NCBI GenBank assembly: GCA_023438245.1
Contig: JAEXRD010000090.1
Coordinates: 1 to 8,174 of the forward strand
Length of the DNA: 8,174 nucleotides
From: Pseudomonadota bacterium
Lineage (GTDB): Bacteria; Desulfobacterota; Desulfovibrionia; Desulfovibrionales; Desulfovibrionaceae
Reading direction: 5' to 3'
Below the pieces are notes generated by a model. The model saw only the letters and a program-made list of their open reading frames with translations, ran no database searches and was not told where the DNA came from. How positions within the stretch are numbered: the stretch's first letter is position 1; every line of letters begins with the position of its first letter. The translations under genes were made by a program, and so were the position numbers. This document shows positions 6,452 to 8,174 of the stretch, in pieces.

Positions 6452-8134
6452 ATGCAGCCCGCACCCCGCTCCGCCGCCGCCATCCTCGCGGCGCTTCTCG
6501 CCCTGGCCGCCGCCGTGGCGCTCAACTACGGATTCTGGTGGTTCCAGGGCCGCCCGCAGCACATCCCCGACGCCGCCGACCCGCGCGTCAAGAGCGCCTC
6601 CTTCAGCCCCTACCGCGCTGGCCAGAGCCCCTTCGGCGCGCCCTTCACCCGCCAGCAGCTCGAAGAAGACATGGCCGTGGCCGCCAAGTTCGTCACCCGC
6701 GTGCGCACCTACGCCAACACCAACCAGTTCGCCCCCGTGCCCGAGCTGGCCCAGAGGAACGGCCTCAAGGTCCTGCTCGGCGCGTGGATCGGGGCCAACC
6801 TGCAGGCCAACGACAAGGAGATCGCCGGGCTCGTCCAGGCCGCAAACGACTACCCCGACACCGTCGAGGGCGTCATCATCGGCAACGAGGTGCTGCTGCG
6901 GCGCGAGATCACGCCCGAACTGCTCGTCGACTACATCCGCAAGGTCAAACAGGCCGTCAAACAACCCGTCACCTACGCCGATGTCTGGGAATTCTGGCTC
7001 AAGTACCCCAAGGTGGCCGCCGAGGTGGACTTCATCACCATCCACGTGCTGCCCTACTGGGAGAACACTCCCACCGCGCTGGACCACGTCATCGGGCACA
7101 TGCTGAACGCCCACGACGCCATCGCCAAGGCCTACCCAGGCAAGCCCATCCTCATCGGCGAGATCGGCTGGCCCAGCGCGGGCCGCGTGCGCATGGACGC
7201 CGTGCCCGGACGCGTGGCCCAGGCCCGCTTCGTGCGCGAGATCATCAACACCGCCCACGAAAAGAACATCGACTACAACATCTTCGAGCTCTTCGACGAG
7301 CCCTGGAAATTCGGCCAGGAAGGCACCGTGGGCGGCAACTGGGGCCTCATCGACGTGGACCGCCACATCAAGTTCCCCCTGCGCGGGCCCATCAGCGAAA
7401 AGCCCTACTGGCTCACCGCCTTCGCGCTCTCCTCCGGCGCCGCCGCCATCCTCGCCCTGCTGGCGCTCATCGTCCGGCCCACGCGAGGCTTCGGCTCCGC
7501 CGCCCTGGTGGCCTTCTCCGCCCAGGCCCTGTGCACGCTCCTGGCCGCCAGCGCCGAGCAAAGCCTGCGCCTGGCCTTCGGCACCGCCGGAATAATCGGC
7601 GGCGCGCTCATGACCGGCGGCGGGGCCATCCTCTGCCTGCTGGTGTTCACCGAACTGGTGGACCTGGCCTCCGGTCGTGGCGGACCCTCGCCCCTGGCCC
7701 CGGTCATCGCCCGCCTGGAAGCCCTGCGCTCCCTGCGCCTGCGGCCCGGCCCGGGCAGCTCCTGGCGCGCCCAGGCCATCGCCATGCTCGACCTGATCTT
7801 CGGACTGGCCGCCCTGGCGCTCACCTTCGGCCTGCTCGTCGACCCGCGCTACCGCGACTTCCGCGTGGCCCAGTTCCTGCCCGTCGCCCTGTGCATGACC
7901 GCCCGCTGGCTGGCCACCCGCGACCTGCCCAAACCCGTGGGCACCCCGCGCGAGGAATGGCTGCTCATCGGCACCTTCCTGCTCGGCGCCGCCGTCATCC
8001 CCGTCAAGGAAGGACTCGTCAACCCCGCCGCCTGGGCCTGGGCCGCCACCCTGGCCCTGCTGGCCCTGCCCTGGGGCATCTCGCTCATCCGCCAGCGCAA
8101 GGCCATGCGCCTGGGCCAGGAACTGGCCGGGTAG
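6452..8134 (+). CDS. Membrane-bound glycoside hydrolase family 17 protein (beta-1,3-glucanase or glucan transferase)
   Basis: A 560-residue protein with an N-terminal signal-anchor helix (about 7-25), a GH17 domain outside the cytoplasm (about 45-315) and a hydrophobic C-terminal half with roughly six to seven membrane helices (near 321-341, 346-366, 376-402, 443-463, 473-487, 503-517, 525-546). GH17 features: SFSPYRAGQSPF at the domain start, acid/base glutamate in IIGNEVLLRR (E146), nucleophile in LIGEIGWPS (E237), and ELFDEPWK (279-286). Both catalytic glutamates are present, so it should be active on beta-1,3-glucan, cleaving or remodelling it by transglycosylation as in known proteobacterial GH17 enzymes. 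The start has GGAGGT ten bases upstream. It may be co-transcribed with the cyclase. A glycosyltransferase partner, if any, would lie beyond the window. Confidence 0.88.
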   Translation: MQPAPRSAAAILAALLALAAAVALNYGFWWFQGRPQHIPDAADPRVKSASFSPYRAGQSPFGAPFTRQQLEEDMAVAAKFVTRVRTYANTNQFAPVPELAQRNGLKVLLGAWIGANLQANDKEIAGLVQAANDYPDTVEGVIIGNEVLLRREITPELLVDYIRKVKQAVKQPVTYADVWEFWLKYPKVAAEVDFITIHVLPYWENTPTALDHVIGHMLNAHDAIAKAYPGKPILIGEIGWPSAGRVRMDAVPGRVAQARFVREIINTAHEKNIDYNIFELFDEPWKFGQEGTVGGNWGLIDVDRHIKFPLRGPISEKPYWLTAFALSSGAAAILALLALIVRPTRGFGSAALVAFSAQALCTLLAASAEQSLRLAFGTAGIIGGALMTGGGAILCLLVFTELVDLASGRGGPSPLAPVIARLEALRSLRLRPGPGSSWRAQAIAMLDLIFGLAALALTFGLLVDPRYRDFRVAQFLPVALCMTARWLATRDLPKPVGTPREEWLLIGTFLLGAAVIPVKEGLVNPAAWAWAATLALLALPWGISLIRQRKAMRLGQELAG

Positions 8135-8150
8135 GCCTCCGGCGGGCAGG

Positions 8151-8174
8151 GGGCTCCTCTACTGGAGAGGGCCC
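8151..8174 (+). terminator. Probable terminator hairpin after the GH17 gene, cut by window end
   Basis: Starting 17 bases after the stop codon, GGGCTCCTCT and GGAGAGGGCCC can pair around a three-base ACT loop with two wobble pairs and one bulged A. It is stable and well placed for a terminator, but the following bases, where a T-run would be, are outside the window. Confidence 0.4.

Noticed and set aside
6089..7561. A 490-codon minus-strand open frame opposite the GH17 gene
   Set aside because: Low-complexity Gly/Val/Asp/Glu-rich antisense shadow of a gene with intact catalytic motifs on the other strand.
1..8174. CRISPR array, tRNA or rRNA gene, insertion sequence, diversity-generating template repeat
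   Set aside because: No regularly spaced direct repeats, no cloverleaf-like or rRNA-like sequence, no transposase or reverse transcriptase motifs were seen on either strand.

Overview
The window is very GC-rich bacterial DNA with long open antisense shadow frames, clear Shine-Dalgarno sites on most genes and host-type signalling genes. Base composition and gene content fit a high-GC proteobacterium or Desulfobacterota (Desulfovibrio-like). That assignment is an inference from style, not from a marker gene.

Layout. (1) Positions 1-3765, minus strand: a compact podovirus-type tail module, in transcription order a GNAT-fold-like protein (T7 gp13-like), a small internal-virion-type protein (gp14-like), a 716-residue tail nozzle-type protein (gp12-like), and the N-terminal part of a tail fibre (gp17-like) that runs off the left edge. 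The genes are tightly packed (13-base overlap, then gaps of 9 and 30 bases). (2) Positions 3766-4025: a regulatory gap, partly AT-rich, with a sigma70-like promoter firing into the tail module, three inverted repeats around that promoter, and a strong hairpin terminator for the gene to the right. (3) Positions 4026-5273, minus strand: a degenerate EAL plus HDOD signalling protein. (4) Positions 5362-6363, plus strand: a cytoplasmic PAS-GGDEF diguanylate cyclase with an intact GGDEF motif, divergent from the EAL-HDOD gene. (5) Positions 6452-8134, plus strand: a membrane-anchored glycoside hydrolase family 17 protein with both catalytic glutamates and a polytopic C-terminal half, followed by the start of a probable terminator hairpin.

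How it fits together. The right half looks like a small cyclic-di-GMP and cell-surface glucan neighbourhood: a diguanylate cyclase and a probably non-catalytic EAL-HDOD protein diverge from one short intergenic region, and a beta-1,3-glucan-processing enzyme follows the cyclase on the same strand. The left half is phage-derived. It stops abruptly at its own promoter, with no portal, capsid or terminase gene between it and the host-type gene. The junction is therefore either a prophage edge or the end of a retained tail module. No integrase, tRNA, CRISPR array, insertion sequence or attachment repeat was seen.
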